Below are positions 8,350 to 17,700 of a stretch of 38,041 bases of DNA, in pieces; positions within the stretch are counted from its first letter, which is position 1; every line of letters begins with the position of its first letter. A program made the translations under genes and the position numbers. Source of the stretch: Limisphaerales bacterium. GTDB taxonomy: Bacteria; Verrucomicrobiota; Verrucomicrobiia; Limisphaerales; UBA11358. The stretch is taken from NCBI GenBank assembly GCA_025360325.1, contig JANYCI010000240.1:1-38041 (forward strand), in the 5' to 3' direction. The notes below the pieces were generated by a model. That model worked only from the letters and a program-made list of their open reading frames with translations, was not told where the DNA came from and did no database searches.

Positions 8350-8724
8350 TTATTTCTTCGGAGCCGTAACTTTCTTGGCCTTTTCGTTGACCAACGTGGC
8401 ACCTTTACCGACGCGCTTGCGGAGGTAGGTGAGCTTGGCGCGGCGCACTTGGCCTTCGCGTTCGACTTCGATTTTGTCCACGCGCGGGGAGTGCAGCGGG
8501 AAAATACGCTCCACACCTTCGCCGTAGCTGATGCGGCGCACGGTGAAGGTTTCGTTCAGACCGCCGCCGCGTTTGCCCATGACGACGCCCGAGAAAATCT
8601 GGATGCGTTCCTTGTCGCCTTCGACGACTTTGGTGTGGACTTTGACGGAATCGCCGACGTTAAACTTCGCGTCGTCTTTGCGAAACTGTTCCGATTGAAT
8701 TTTTTTCAACAATGCCTGGTTCAT
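8350..8724 (-). CDS. rplS: 50S ribosomal protein L19
   Basis: Large-subunit protein at the 30S-50S interface. The 124-aa product has the L19 hallmarks: [57 protein letters not shown] and a basic [14 protein letters not shown] tail. Typical L19 is 113-120 aa; the Lys/Ala-rich C-terminal extension ([12 protein letters not shown]) is a small addition. Last gene of the rpsP-khpA-trmD-rplS operon, 84 bases after trmD, with a strong terminator behind it. Confidence 0.97.
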   Translation of the reverse strand: MNQALLKKIQSEQFRKDDAKFNVGDSVKVHTKVVEGDKERIQIFSGVVMGKRGGGLNETFTVRRISYGEGVERIFPLHSPRVDKIEVEREGQVRRAKLTYLRKRVGKGATLVNEKAKKVTAPKK

Positions 8725-8730
8725 AATAAA

Positions 8731-8763
8731 TTAATTTTTAGTTTTTGATTCTTAATTTTTAGT
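8731..8763. repeat. AT-rich direct repeat in the trmD-rplS spacer
   Basis: TTAATTTTTAGT occurs at 8731-8742 and again at 8752-8763 (21-base period), in an otherwise AT-rich spacer within a GC-rich operon. It forms the leader of rplS, where L19 autoregulation is plausible, but no stable structure is evident. Confidence 0.5.
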
Positions 8764-8808
8764 CGCTGCGTTTTGAAAATCAAAAACTCAACTCTAAAAA
8801 CATAAAAC

Positions 8809-9477
8809 TTATTGCAACAAATCTGGTCGCTTGGCTTTTGTTCGCGCCTTCGCCTGCTCGCGCCGCCATTTTTCAATCTCGGCATGATTGCCGGAGAGCA
8901 ACACATCCGGCACTTTTGCCCCGTGAAATTCCGCCGGGCGCGTGTATTGCGGATACTCCAGCAATCCGGCGCTGAACGATTCGTCGGACGAACTCGCATC
9001 ATCGCCCAACACTCCGGGCAGCAGCCGCGTCACCGCATCTATCACCACCATCGCTGGCAGTGCGCCGTTCGTCAGAACGTAATCGCCGATGGACAATTCA
9101 TCATCCGCCAGCATCGTCCGCACCCGCTCGTCAAAACCTTCGTAATGGCCGGTGACGAGCAATAAATTTTTTTGCGCCGCGAGTTCGCGCGCGATGCTCT
9201 GGTTGAACTTGCGTCCGCCGGGCGAGAGCAAAATCACTTTCGTCTCCGCGCGCTTCAAACTTTCCACCGCTTCAAACAGCGGCTCCGGCTTCATCAACAT
9301 TCCCGGCCCGCCGCCGAATGGACGATCATCCACCGTCTTGTGCCGGTCGTGCGTCCAGTCGCGCAACTGGTGGATGTTCAAGTCCAGCAAGCCCGCCTTG
9401 CGCGCCCGCATGATGATACTTTCATCGAGCGGCCCGGCGAACATCGCCGGGAACAAAGTCAGCACGTCAATCTTCAA
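8809..9477 (-). CDS. trmD: tRNA (guanine-N1)-methyltransferase TrmD
   Basis: SPOUT methylase that makes m1G37 in tRNAs reading CNN/UNN codons, preventing +1 frameshifts. The 222-aa protein starts [13 protein letters not shown] and contains [15 protein letters not shown], the knot motifs [12 protein letters not shown] and [20 protein letters not shown], then RLLPGVLG and the C-terminal tRNA-binding domain ([15 protein letters not shown]). It is shorter than the E. coli enzyme (255 aa) only at the C-terminus. It lies in the classical order after rpsP and khpA; rimM, commonly between, is missing from this operon. Confidence 0.97.
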   Translation of the reverse strand: MKIDVLTLFPAMFAGPLDESIIMRARKAGLLDLNIHQLRDWTHDRHKTVDDRPFGGGPGMLMKPEPLFEAVESLKRAETKVILLSPGGRKFNQSIARELAAQKNLLLVTGHYEGFDERVRTMLADDELSIGDYVLTNGALPAMVVIDAVTRLLPGVLGDDASSSDESFSAGLLEYPQYTRPAEFHGAKVPDVLLSGNHAEIEKWRREQAKARTKAKRPDLLQ

Positions 9478-9479
9478 GT

Positions 9480-9544
9480 GATGAGTTATGAGTTATGAGT
9501 GATAAGCATTACCGGTCTCGCCACTCATCACTTATCACTCGTCA
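9480..9544. repeat. Short palindromic repeat between khpA and trmD
   Basis: Perfect 10-base arms GAGTGATAAG (9497-9506) and CTTATCACTC (9531-9540), flanked by iterations of ATGAGTT and CACTCATCA. It looks like a dispersed intergenic repeat built from GTGATGAG-like units inserted between two co-transcribed genes; in mRNA it would form a hairpin. Confidence 0.6.
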
Positions 9545-9784
9545 CTATTTTTCGTCTTCAACAATTTCCACAGAACAACGCAAGCCTTTGTTCGCGCTGC
9601 CGGCTTGCAGTAAAGAGCGAATCGCATTGATCGTCACGCCCTGTCGCCCGATGATCTGGCCGACATCCGACGGGTTCAGGCGCAGCTCAAAAACCGTCAC
9701 GCCCGCGCGTTCCACTGGTGTGACCGTCACGGACTCCGGGTGCTGCACGAGTCCTTTGACGACGTATTCGAGGAACTCCTGCAT
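9545..9784 (-). CDS. khpA: KH-domain RNA-binding protein KhpA (YlqC family)
   Basis: A 79-aa single KH-domain RNA-binding protein. The start is ATG 9784 (MQEFLEYVVKGLVQHPE), the family start, ten bases after the rpsP stop; the ORF track's longer version runs back through rpsP in another frame. The KH signature IIGRQGVTINAIRSLL with its GRQG loop is clear, and the protein ends in a VEIVEDEK strand. Known relatives act with KhpB in RNA binding and cell-envelope control. Its place between rpsP and trmD is conserved in many bacteria. Confidence 0.93.
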   Translation of the reverse strand: MQEFLEYVVKGLVQHPESVTVTPVERAGVTVFELRLNPSDVGQIIGRQGVTINAIRSLLQAGSANKGLRCSVEIVEDEK

Positions 9785-9794
9785 GGCGGGAAAA

Positions 9795-10049
9795 TCAAAC
9801 CTTAGCCGCGCTCTTGGCCAGCTTCTTGAGGAAGCTCGCCACGGTATCGCTCGGCTGGGCGCCTTTGCTGATCCAATACTGCGCGCGATCCTGCTTGAGG
9901 ATAAAGTTTTCGCCCTCTTTGAGGGGATAGTAATTGCCGATTTCCTCGATGAATTTTCCATCACGCGGACTGCGGCTATCGGCGACTACAATGCGGAACA
10001 CCGGGGTGTTCTTCGTGCCGACACGTTTCATGCGAATTTTTACAGACAT
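9795..10049 (-). CDS. rpsP: 30S ribosomal protein S16
   Basis: Small-subunit assembly protein, 84 aa, starting [20 protein letters not shown] with the conserved [18 protein letters not shown] and the [17 protein letters not shown] helix. First gene of the rpsP-khpA-trmD-rplS operon. A GATAAT-like box on the minus strand (10078-10073) about 25 bases upstream could be its -10, but no well-spaced -35 is visible. Confidence 0.97.
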   Translation of the reverse strand: MSVKIRMKRVGTKNTPVFRIVVADSRSPRDGKFIEEIGNYYPLKEGENFILKQDRAQYWISKGAQPSDTVASFLKKLAKSAAKV

Positions 10050-10540
10050 AATTATTTCAAAAGAGCGCGTAAATTATCAAGCCCACGCGGTTTTGCAAGA
10101 CATGATTTAGAAAACTTCGGGATAATCCAGATGGGAAACAATTCATTGGCAAGGAACTCCGAAAAACTGGCGCGTTCCTAGACAACTTCCGAACGGCGCG
10201 AAGCGTCATGGACTTCCGCCTGCGTCCAACTTCGGCGAGACAAGTCCGTGGGTGCGGGGTGAGGGCACATACCGCTTTGAATTGTGCGACTTCAAATTTT
10301 AATCGCACACATCGGTTGCAGGCGAGAGCGGTGTCAGCCCCATTCCCCGCCAGCCCCGCAGTCCAAGACGTTGGCGCATTGGTGGCGGCCTTCGGAAACG
10401 CGGGAGCGTCTTGGAGTGCGGCGGGTGGTGAAATCAAAATCATTTCGAGCGTGCGAAAAGCAGTGCTAAAGCCACCTCATTCCAAACGCTGGCGCGAAGT
10501 TTGGAGGCGAAAGGAATGGTCGTGCTTTCCATCAATACAA
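10050..10540. repeat. Gene-free 490-base spacer with an inverted repeat
   Basis: No credible gene. The minus ORF 10057-10443 reads through repeat-like sequence and has no family resemblance. An inverted repeat, GCAGTCCAAGACG (10358-10370) and CGTCTTGGAGTGC (10407-10419), matches at 12 of 13 positions and frames a GC-rich 36-base loop. The surrounding sequence looks like a worn dispersed element. Confidence 0.45.
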
Positions 10541-10572
10541 AAACGCCCCGACCGGTGAAGGTCGGGGCGTTT
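10541..10572 (-). terminator. Strong terminator after the Calx-beta gene
   Basis: Thirteen-base-pair perfect stem AAACGCCCCGACC / GGTCGGGGCGTTT with loop GGTGAA. On the minus strand it is followed by TTTTTG, and it lies 17 bases past the stop of the Calx-beta gene. It could also work on the plus strand (GAATTTTTTT follows). Confidence 0.85.
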
Positions 10573-10589
10573 GAATTTTTTTACTCCAC

Positions 10590-13500
10590 TTAATTATAGT
10601 GAGTGCGGAACTTACCGTTCGTGACTTCCAGCACGGCTGGGGTCGTGCCGGTATCGCCGATAGCATGGAAGGTGAAGCGGCCACTCACCGTCTTGGTGCT
10701 CGTGTCAATCGCGTCAATAATCACGGTGCCATGACTCCCCACGGACGCACTGCCGTTAGCCACCGCCCAAATTTGAGTTCCAGTAGCGGTTAATGGGGTT
10801 CTAGTATAAAGCATGATGCCGCCACTGCCGGAGTTGTCCATCTGCTTGGTGCCGGTCGAAAACTGGACGCCTTCAAAATCAAAGATGTTCAATGAGCCAT
10901 TGTAGAAATTGACTTGCAGCTTGAATCCTGTGCCAACAACCCCGTTCACCGCATTTCCCAAGGCGTTCGGGGTGATGTTCACCGCCGTGCTGCCAAGTGT
11001 CGCTGACATAAATACCGGGCCCGTGATCGGCACGGCGTTCACATCCGGTTTGTCTGCGAGGCTCAACGTCGCGGTGGTCTGTGCGCCGAGCGTCGCAAAG
11101 CCGTTGGGCAACGGCGTGTTCAGCGTGAGGTTCACCGTCTCGGTCGGTTCCGCCAACGCATCCGCGATGATGGGCACGAGAATGGTCTTGTTCGTCTCGC
11201 CTGCCGCGAAGGTGAGTGTGCCGCTCATGTCTGTGTAATCCAAACTAGAGGTCGCCGTGCCGCCGCTCATCGTGAAGTTCACGCTGACGCCGCTTGCCAC
11301 GCCGCCGGTGCGGATGACGTGGATGGTAGCGTTGCCGCCTTCCGTGCCGCTGAAACTCGCCGCGCTAAATTGAATCGCGCCAGCAAAATCATTGTTCGTG
11401 ATGGTGATGGTCTGCGTGGTGGTGGTGCCGAGTTGCACGCCGCCGCCTTGGGCATTGGAAATGGTGAAGGTGAAGTATTCGTTATTCTCCGCGAGGGTGT
11501 CGTTCACGATTGGAATCGTGATGGTCTTGCTGCTGACGTTGGCGGGAATCGTGACCGTGCCATTCGTCGCGCCGTAATCGGAACCGGCCGTGGCCGAGCC
11601 GTTGGCAGTGGCGAAACTGACGGTGACGGGTGAGGTCAACACACCGCCGCGCAAGAGCGTGACGATGACATTGCCCACACCTTCGCCAACGGTGACGACG
11701 GCGTTGCTGATGCTAATGCTATTCTCGTCATCAATGATGGTGAGCGTGGCCGCGTAGTTTGTAAGCGTTGCGCCGCCCTGGGCGTTCGTCATGGAGAAGG
11801 TGAAGGATTCGCTGCCTTCAATCGTGGTGTCTTGAATGATCGGAATGGCGATGATTTTATTCGTCTCGCCGGCTGCAAAATTCAACGTGCCAAAGGTGTT
11901 GGTGAAATCCACATCGGAAGTGGCCGTGCCGCCGGTGGTGAAATAATCCACCGACACGCCCGCCGCCTTGCCGCCGGTGCGGATGACGTTGACGTAAAAA
12001 TTCGTCGCGCTTTCGCTGGCGGAATAATTCGTTTTGACGAAGCTGATTTTACCGCCGAGATCGTCTTCGGAAATCGTCAGCAACGCGTTGGTGCGTGAGC
12101 CGAGGCTGCCGCCACCATTCGCATTATCCAGTGAGAGCAAAACTGTCGTGTTACCGCCGACGACGGTGTTGTTCAAGATCGGCACTTTGATTTTTTTCAC
12201 CGTCTCCCCGTTGGTGAACGTCACCGTTTGCGTGACATTGGAATAATCCACGCCCGCCGTGGCCGAGCCGTCGGTGGCAGTGAAACCTACCGTGACGCCG
12301 CTCGCGAGGCCGTTGCTGCGAGTAAGCGTGATGATCGCATTCGTGCCGCCTTCGGAGACGGTGTAATTATTCGTGCTGAAATTAATCGCGCCGCCGAAAT
12401 CGTTGTTGGTGATGGTCACCGTGGTCAATGATAACGGGGTGATAACGGACGGTGTGTGTGCGGACACCGAGTTGGCGACCAACCCGTCGAGCAGGCAGTT
12501 GGTCGGGTTGGAGAGCTGCACGAGGAAAGTTTCATTGTCTTCCACCAGCGTGTCGTTGGAGATGGTGAGACTGAACGTTTTGGATTTCACGCCGACCGGG
12601 AAAATCAAGGTGTTGTTAGTGGCACGATAGTCTAGCCCGGCGATGGCCGTATCATTAATGGTAGAAAAATCCACGCTGGCCGGTGTGATAAGCGCTCCGC
12701 TGCGGACAACGGTGACGCTGAACGTGCCGACGCCTTCGCCGACGACATAGTTGGCATTCGTGAAGCCTACGGTGGATTCATCATCCTTCACCGTCAGAAT
12801 CGCAGTCTTGGCCGTGTTGTTCGTGTTGATTTTCGCGCCGCCGGTGGCGTTGGTCAATTGCACGGAGAAACTTTGGTCGCCATTGAAAATCGTGTCATTG
12901 ATGAGATTCACCCGGAACGATTTGGACAATTCATTCGAGCCGAACGACAGCGTGCCGTTCGTGGCGACATAACGCACGCCAGCCAGCGCCGCGCCGTCCA
13001 GCGTGTTGAAATCCACCGTCACGCCGCTCGCGCTGCCGCCGGTGCGGACAACGGTGATGAGGAAGTTCGTAGAATTTTCATTCGTGACGTAGTTGCTCTG
13101 CTTGAAGGCGAACGTGCCGCCGAGATCATCGTTCACAATGCCGACGGTCGTGGCGAGGTTCGTGCCGAAGGCCGCGCCGCCGGTGGCGTCGGTGATCTGC
13201 ACATGGAAAAACAAATTCGATTCCACCACGGTGTTATTGATGATCGGAACCAAAATCGTCTTGCTGGTGATGGTGGGGCCGAAGACCAGCGTGCCGTTCG
13301 TTGTCACATAATTTTGGCCGGGCAACGCCGTGTCCGGCACGGTGGCAAACGAAACCGTGGCGGTGCCGGCACTGCCGCCGACCCGGTTGATGATGACCGG
13401 CGCGAACTTGATCGTTTCCGGCACCGAGTTGCTCAACGTGGCAAATTGGAATTTTCCCGCCGCCGCCGTTTCGTCGTCAATGATCGTGAACATCGCGTTG

Positions 13501-14579
13501 GAACGTCCGCCGAGTTCCGCGCCGCCCAGCGGATCCGCGAGGTGAAGATTCACCGTGCGGTTGCCGTCGAGCAGATGATTGCCAAACGCTTGCAGGGTGA
13601 TGGTTTTCTCCGTTTCGCCATCTGCAAAACTGACCGTCTGGTTGATGGGATTGTAGTCATCATTCGCGATGGTGGCCGTGCCGTCCGTCGTGAAGCAAGT
13701 CACGGAAACGATGCTGGCATCGCCACTGCGGGTGATGGTGACGTTGTTAAATAAATCGGGATTTTCCGGGCCGGCAAACTGGCTGGCGGCAAACTGGATG
13801 CGGCCATTGCTCGGCGGCGTGGGCAGCGTGGCGAGTGGGAAATCCGTCTGGCGGAAATAACCGGCCAGACCTTTCGCGCCGGGATAATTCGTCGAGAGCG
13901 TTGCGCGTTTGACGAACAGGAGGCTGCCCTGATACGCCGTGCCGTCATTCAGAGTGTCCGCCGGGATTTGCGCCACGAGGTTCGTGCCGTTCAGCGCATT
14001 CGTCACGAACAACGCGGGCGTCGAGATTACCGAGGAGCCATCCAGCGTGGCGATGCTCACCATAATAAAATCATTCGTGGTGCCGTTCGTGAACGTGCCC
14101 CACGAGAGGTTCAAGGGCTGCAAGGCTTCCACTGTTTGCACATCATCCCAGTTCACGAGCTTCGGCACGGGCGGAAAATTATCCGCCGGCAACGCCAGCG
14201 CCGGTTTGTTGGTGCCGTCGTGTTGGCCAACGATGGTGTAGGCGTAACTGCCCACGGCATACGCTGCATCCAACGAAGTCTTGTTGGTGAATCCCGTTTC
14301 AAATTCAAACGTGCCGTCGTTGTTCGTCAGCACGCGCACCTGAGTGTTGGGCAGTTTCAAAGTGACCGACAACACCGAGTCCGTGGCCGCGCCGTCCACG
14401 ATTGACGTGAATCTGAAGGGCTTGTTATTCGTCAGCGTCAACACCGTGGTGGCATTGGTTTGGAAATAATCCTGACCTTTGGCGACCAAGAAACGGGTCA
14501 CGTCACCGGCCTGCACGGAGGTCAGTGAGCTGAACGCCAGCGCGGTTAATAGTGAGGTGCAGAGATTTTTTATTTTCAT
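10590..14579 (-). CDS. Large secreted protein with eight tandem Calx-beta domains
   Basis: Start chosen at ATG 14579, giving MKIKNLCTSLLTALAFSSLTSVQAG, a clear signal peptide cleaved after Ala; the ORF-track start adds 17 residues. The product is 1,329 aa. Residues about 26-260 form a beta-rich N-terminal region. Then eight Calx-beta repeats of about 110 residues follow, each with an E-rich opening strand, a GTATxxxDY-type middle (for example GGTATSSLDYTDMSGTLTF), a KTIxVPIxxD strand and mostly a closing IxDDE or ITNND Ca2+-binding loop. A last domain of about 140 residues ends RFTFHAIGDTGTTPAVLEV and resembles DUF6252-like modules. Such proteins are calcium-stabilised surface or adhesion rods. 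No cell-wall anchor or secretion-sorting tail is visible. It is monocistronic with a strong terminator. Confidence 0.9.
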   Translation of the reverse strand: MKIKNLCTSLLTALAFSSLTSVQAGDVTRFLVAKGQDYFQTNATTVLTLTNNKPFRFTSIVDGAATDSVLSVTLKLPNTQVRVLTNNDGTFEFETGFTNKTSLDAAYAVGSYAYTIVGQHDGTNKPALALPADNFPPVPKLVNWDDVQTVEALQPLNLSWGTFTNGTTNDFIMVSIATLDGSSVISTPALFVTNALNGTNLVAQIPADTLNDGTAYQGSLLFVKRATLSTNYPGAKGLAGYFRQTDFPLATLPTPPSNGRIQFAASQFAGPENPDLFNNVTITRSGDASIVSVTCFTTDGTATIANDDYNPINQTVSFADGETEKTITLQAFGNHLLDGNRTVNLHLADPLGGAELGGRSNAMFTIIDDETAAAGKFQFATLSNSVPETIKFAPVIINRVGGSAGTATVSFATVPDTALPGQNYVTTNGTLVFGPTITSKTILVPIINNTVVESNLFFHVQITDATGGAAFGTNLATTVGIVNDDLGGTFAFKQSNYVTNENSTNFLITVVRTGGSASGVTVDFNTLDGAALAGVRYVATNGTLSFGSNELSKSFRVNLINDTIFNGDQSFSVQLTNATGGAKINTNNTAKTAILTVKDDESTVGFTNANYVVGEGVGTFSVTVVRSGALITPASVDFSTINDTAIAGLDYRATNNTLIFPVGVKSKTFSLTISNDTLVEDNETFLVQLSNPTNCLLDGLVANSVSAHTPSVITPLSLTTVTITNNDFGGAINFSTNNYTVSEGGTNAIITLTRSNGLASGVTVGFTATDGSATAGVDYSNVTQTVTFTNGETVKKIKVPILNNTVVGGNTTVLLSLDNANGGGSLGSRTNALLTISEDDLGGKISFVKTNYSASESATNFYVNVIRTGGKAAGVSVDYFTTGGTATSDVDFTNTFGTLNFAAGETNKIIAIPIIQDTTIEGSESFTFSMTNAQGGATLTNYAATLTIIDDENSISISNAVVTVGEGVGNVIVTLLRGGVLTSPVTVSFATANGSATAGSDYGATNGTVTIPANVSSKTITIPIVNDTLAENNEYFTFTISNAQGGGVQLGTTTTQTITITNNDFAGAIQFSAASFSGTEGGNATIHVIRTGGVASGVSVNFTMSGGTATSSLDYTDMSGTLTFAAGETNKTILVPIIADALAEPTETVNLTLNTPLPNGFATLGAQTTATLSLADKPDVNAVPITGPVFMSATLGSTAVNITPNALGNAVNGVVGTGFKLQVNFYNGSLNIFDFEGVQFSTGTKQMDNSGSGGIMLYTRTPLTATGTQIWAVANGSASVGSHGTVIIDAIDTSTKTVSGRFTFHAIGDTGTTPAVLEVTNGKFRTHYN

Positions 14580-14730
14580 GGTGGTGTAAATTCCTTCAAA
14601 AACGGGGCGTGAGAATTTCATTTTTTGCACGCGCGTTCAAGCAAAAACCCGGATTCGTTTCCCGCCCGTGCGGTCGTGGCCAATTTCTGCATTGGACTTT
14701 CTCGCGCCGCTGCATTTACCCTTTTCCCGC

Positions 14731-15204
14731 ATGAGCCGCCCTTACGAAGAAATTCTCGATGGAGCCACTTTGCCGCGATCCGCGCCCGGTGAACGCCACG
14801 AAAAAATTTGTGCGTTGCTGCACCGGGAACTCGCCATCGCCGTCAATGGCCTCGCGGCGGTGCAACTGCTCGCGCCGCGCACCGCCGTGCCCGTCACGCG
14901 CGGCACGCTGCTGCGCCCCGACCTCGCGCTGGTCACTGCGGCCACGGGGAAATTATTTCTCGCCGTCGAAATCGTCAGCCGCGACGATCATAAAAACGAC
15001 ACCGTCACCAAGAAGGAAATCTACGACCAGATTCGCGTGCCGCGCCTGTGGATGGTGGATCCGCGCTACGACAATGTGGAAATCTATCACAGCTTCGAAT
15101 TTGGTTTGAAACTTCACGGCATCTTGGCTGGCAGCGAAAAACTCACCGAGAAATTAGTCCCGCAATTTCAAATCAGCATCACGGAAATTTTTTCAGCCGC
15201 GTGA
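14731..15204 (+). CDS. Uma2 family (DUF820) PD-(D/E)XK nuclease-like protein
   Basis: Uma2 proteins have a restriction-endonuclease fold and are widespread, with uncertain role. The start at ATG 14731 (MSRPYEEILDGATLPR) is preferred over the longer ORF. The nuclease core is visible: RPDLALVTAA supplies the Asp strand, LFLAVEIVSRDD the Glu strand, then a Lys in the helix before QIRVPRLWMVDPRYDNVEIY, the family's closing block. The 158 aa length is slightly short for Uma2 (about 180-200) but nothing essential is missing. It stands alone, divergent from the Calx-beta gene, with no toxin-antitoxin or restriction partner nearby. Confidence 0.85.
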   Translation: MSRPYEEILDGATLPRSAPGERHEKICALLHRELAIAVNGLAAVQLLAPRTAVPVTRGTLLRPDLALVTAATGKLFLAVEIVSRDDHKNDTVTKKEIYDQIRVPRLWMVDPRYDNVEIYHSFEFGLKLHGILAGSEKLTEKLVPQFQISITEIFSAA

Positions 15205-15463
15205 ATACGCATGGTTTCCCCCCCGTCAGCAGCCAATAGCAAAGCTCGTTTTCAACTGGATAAAATCACGAGAACTCGTAGTGACTGGAATTCAACGGCG
15301 CGAATATAATTGGGCCTTGCCACAAAGTGTTGTGTGAGGCTCGGTGAGCATGCGACTCACTTGGTTGCTATGCAGCGCCACCAAGTGGCAGCACTGGAAC
15401 GAAAATGTAGTCCGGAAATTTCAGGTGTCCTCGAAAGTGCCCAACACAGAAATTGGTAGTGCG

Positions 15464-15924
15464 TTATGATTCCTTTTTATTTAGTGCAGACTTAACTTTT
15501 CCAGCCGCAGTTTTTTTGGAAGTGGTGACGGGGTTAGCTTGCAGCCGACGGTCATAGAGATGGTCGCCCAGTTCGCGGGTGACTTTGGTTAGTTCATCAT
15601 AGGGCGTGTCCGTGACATCCACAAAGCCGATAGGCGCATTTTCGCCATCCGCGCGGCCGGTAAGCGGTTGATCCAAGTATTGAAACCAATGCGTGCCGAC
15701 GACCAGCGGATTGTCCAGCGCACCGGTGAGATAATACCAATAGCTATCCGCGCGTTGTTCTTCGCAGAGCTGACCGCAATCAGCGTTGGCGGCAAAGCTG
15801 CGATCCCAAGCGGGGAAATGGAATTCGCCAATGATGATGGGGCGATCCAAATTATCCGGGAGCTTCAAGTCGCGGATACTGGTGGCGTATTTGTTGAAAC
15901 TCACCACATCGCAATGCTTGGCAG
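15464..15924 (-). pseudogene. C-terminal fragment of a TIM-barrel glycoside hydrolase (agarase/GH42-like)
   Basis: Only the last ~150 residues are present. The frame is AKHCDVVSFNKY, then RPIIIGEFHFPAWDR (probable catalytic Glu strand), YYLTGALDNPLVVGTHWFQY and a GFVDVTDTPYDELTK ending, a pattern typical of TIM-barrel glycosidases annotated as agarase or beta-galactosidase-like. A complete enzyme would need several hundred more residues upstream. The GTG called as start by the ORF track is an internal codon; homologous sequence continues a little further to about 15924, where it meets the headless DUF1553 gene on the other strand. The exact family is uncertain. Confidence 0.7.
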
Positions 15925-17697
15925 CCGTTGCGCCCGGCCTCTGCCAGCAGTGCCGTGCCGATTCTGACGATTCAAGCTGATAGCTCGATTTTTTGCAGCG
16001 GTGATTTTTCCAAGAGCGATACTTACACGGTGAAATTTCACGACGTGCCGGCTGGGTTGCAGGCCTTCCGGCTGGAAATGTTGCCGGACGACCGTCTGCC
16101 CAATCACGGGCCTGGCTCGATTTATTACGAGGGGACGCCGGGAAATTTCTGGCTCTCCACCGTCCGGCTCAAGGCCGACGGCCAACCGGTCGCCCTCACT
16201 AACACCACGGAAAGTTTCGCTGAAAAAATTAACACCGCCGCCATGACGCTGGATGGCGACGCGCAAACGGGCTGGTCCATCGCGGGCGGCGTCGGGAAAA
16301 CGCAGAGCGCCGTTTTTCAATTCGCGCAAAGCCTCGCGGCCTCGAACGAGCTGCAACTTGATTTGACCTGTGAAAAATATTACGCCGCCGGGCTGGGGCG
16401 GTTTCGAGTTTGGGTAACGACAAACTGGAATGCCCGCGCCAGCAAACTAGACGACGCGACTTTGGCGGTGCTGGGTAAATATCGGGGCAAGGAAAAACTT
16501 GAAGCCTTGATCGCCGCGACCAACAACTCGCTGGATCGCGAACTTTTACTGCGGCAATTTGCCTTGTTATCCCCAGACTTCGCCGACCCGCGCAAGGAAA
16601 TTGACAAGCTAACGATGCCGGAACTTCCCACGACGCTCGTGATGCAGGAACGTCCGCCGGGAGAGGAAAGGAAAACGTTCGTCCACCATCGCGGCGAATT
16701 TTTGAGCACCGAGGCGGAAGTGAAACCGGGCGTGCCGGCGTTTTTGCCGCCGTTGCCACAGAGTGAGTCGAAGAATCGTCTCACCCTCGCGAAGTGGCTG
16801 GTGTCTGCGAACAATCCGCTCACGAGCCGCGTGATCATGAATCGCCAGTGGGAAGCGTTGTTTGGTCGCGGCATCGTGGCGACGACCGGAGATTTTGGCT
16901 TCCAAGGTGAACTGCCATCGCATCAGGATTTGCTGGACTGGCTCGCGATAGAATTTATGAAGCAGGGTTGGTCGCAGAAAAAAATGATTAAGCTGATGGT
17001 GATGAGCGCAACGTATCAGCAGTCCAGCGTGGCCACGCCGGACTTGGTTGAGCGCGATCCGCAAAATATTTTGCTCGCGCGTGGCCCGCGCTTTCGCATG
17101 GATGCAGAAATGGTGCGCGCCGCCGCGCTCGTCGCCAGCGGTTTGCTCTCGGAAAAAATCGGCGGGCCTAGTGTGTATCCGCCGCAGCCGCCCGGCGTTT
17201 CGTCCGAAGGCGCTTACGGTCCGCTGGAATGGAAAACCAGTGTCGGGCCGGATCGTTATCGTCGCGGACTTTATACGTTCGCCAAACGCACCGCACCTTA
17301 CGCGATGACCGCGATATTTGACGGCCCGAGCGGCGAAGTTTGTCTGGCGCGACGCGACCGCTCGAACACTCCGCTGCAGGCACTCACTTCGCTAAATGAC
17401 ATGGCCTTCATGGAATGTGCCCGCGCCTTGGGGCAACTCGCCGCCAAGGTTGAGGGCGATGAAGCTGCGCGTGCCGAAATCATTTTCCGCCGTTGCCTCA
17501 CGCGTCCGCCAACGAACGACGAACGCGCAGCGCTCGTAAAATTTTTCCAAGCGCAACTTGCGCGATTTGCGGGCGGTGAACTGAAAGCGACGGAGATCAT
17601 GGAAGCCAAGGACGACGCGCACTTGAACGAGCAGGCCGCGTGGACGACCGTGGCGCGCGTATTGCTAAATCTGGATGAAACCATCAACAAGAGCTGA
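15925..17697 (+). pseudogene. DUF1553 protein lacking its cytochrome-like and DUF1549 N-terminus
   Basis: Full-length relatives (planctomycete PSCyt1-DUF1549-DUF1553 proteins, about 900-1,100 aa) have a haem-binding-like domain, DUF1549, a jelly-roll domain and DUF1553. Here the frame opens within the segment before the jelly roll (LRPASASSAVPILTIQADSS), contains that domain (ALRLE-like AFRLEMLPDDRLP, GNFWLSTVRL), and a full DUF1553 (about residues 285-560) with KWLVSANNPLTSRVIMNR, GDFGFQGELPSHQDLLDWLA and RRDRSNTPLQALTSLND. There is no plausible start codon or signal peptide; the ORF-track TTG is arbitrary. Its stop lies three bases before the DUF1501 start, keeping the usual operon pairing. 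Function of the family is unknown, with polysaccharide or sulfatase-linked roles suspected. Confidence 0.85.
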
Positions 17698-17700
17698 ATT

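Noticed and set aside
9545-9964. 139-aa version of the KH protein
   Set aside because: The first 60 residues overlap rpsP out of frame; the family start is at 9784.
10057-10443. 128-aa minus-strand ORF upstream of rpsP
   Set aside because: Reads through repeat-like intergenic sequence; no start signal or recognisable domain.
12858-13754. 298-aa plus-strand ORF inside the Calx-beta gene
   Set aside because: Shadow of a repetitive beta-rich coding sequence.
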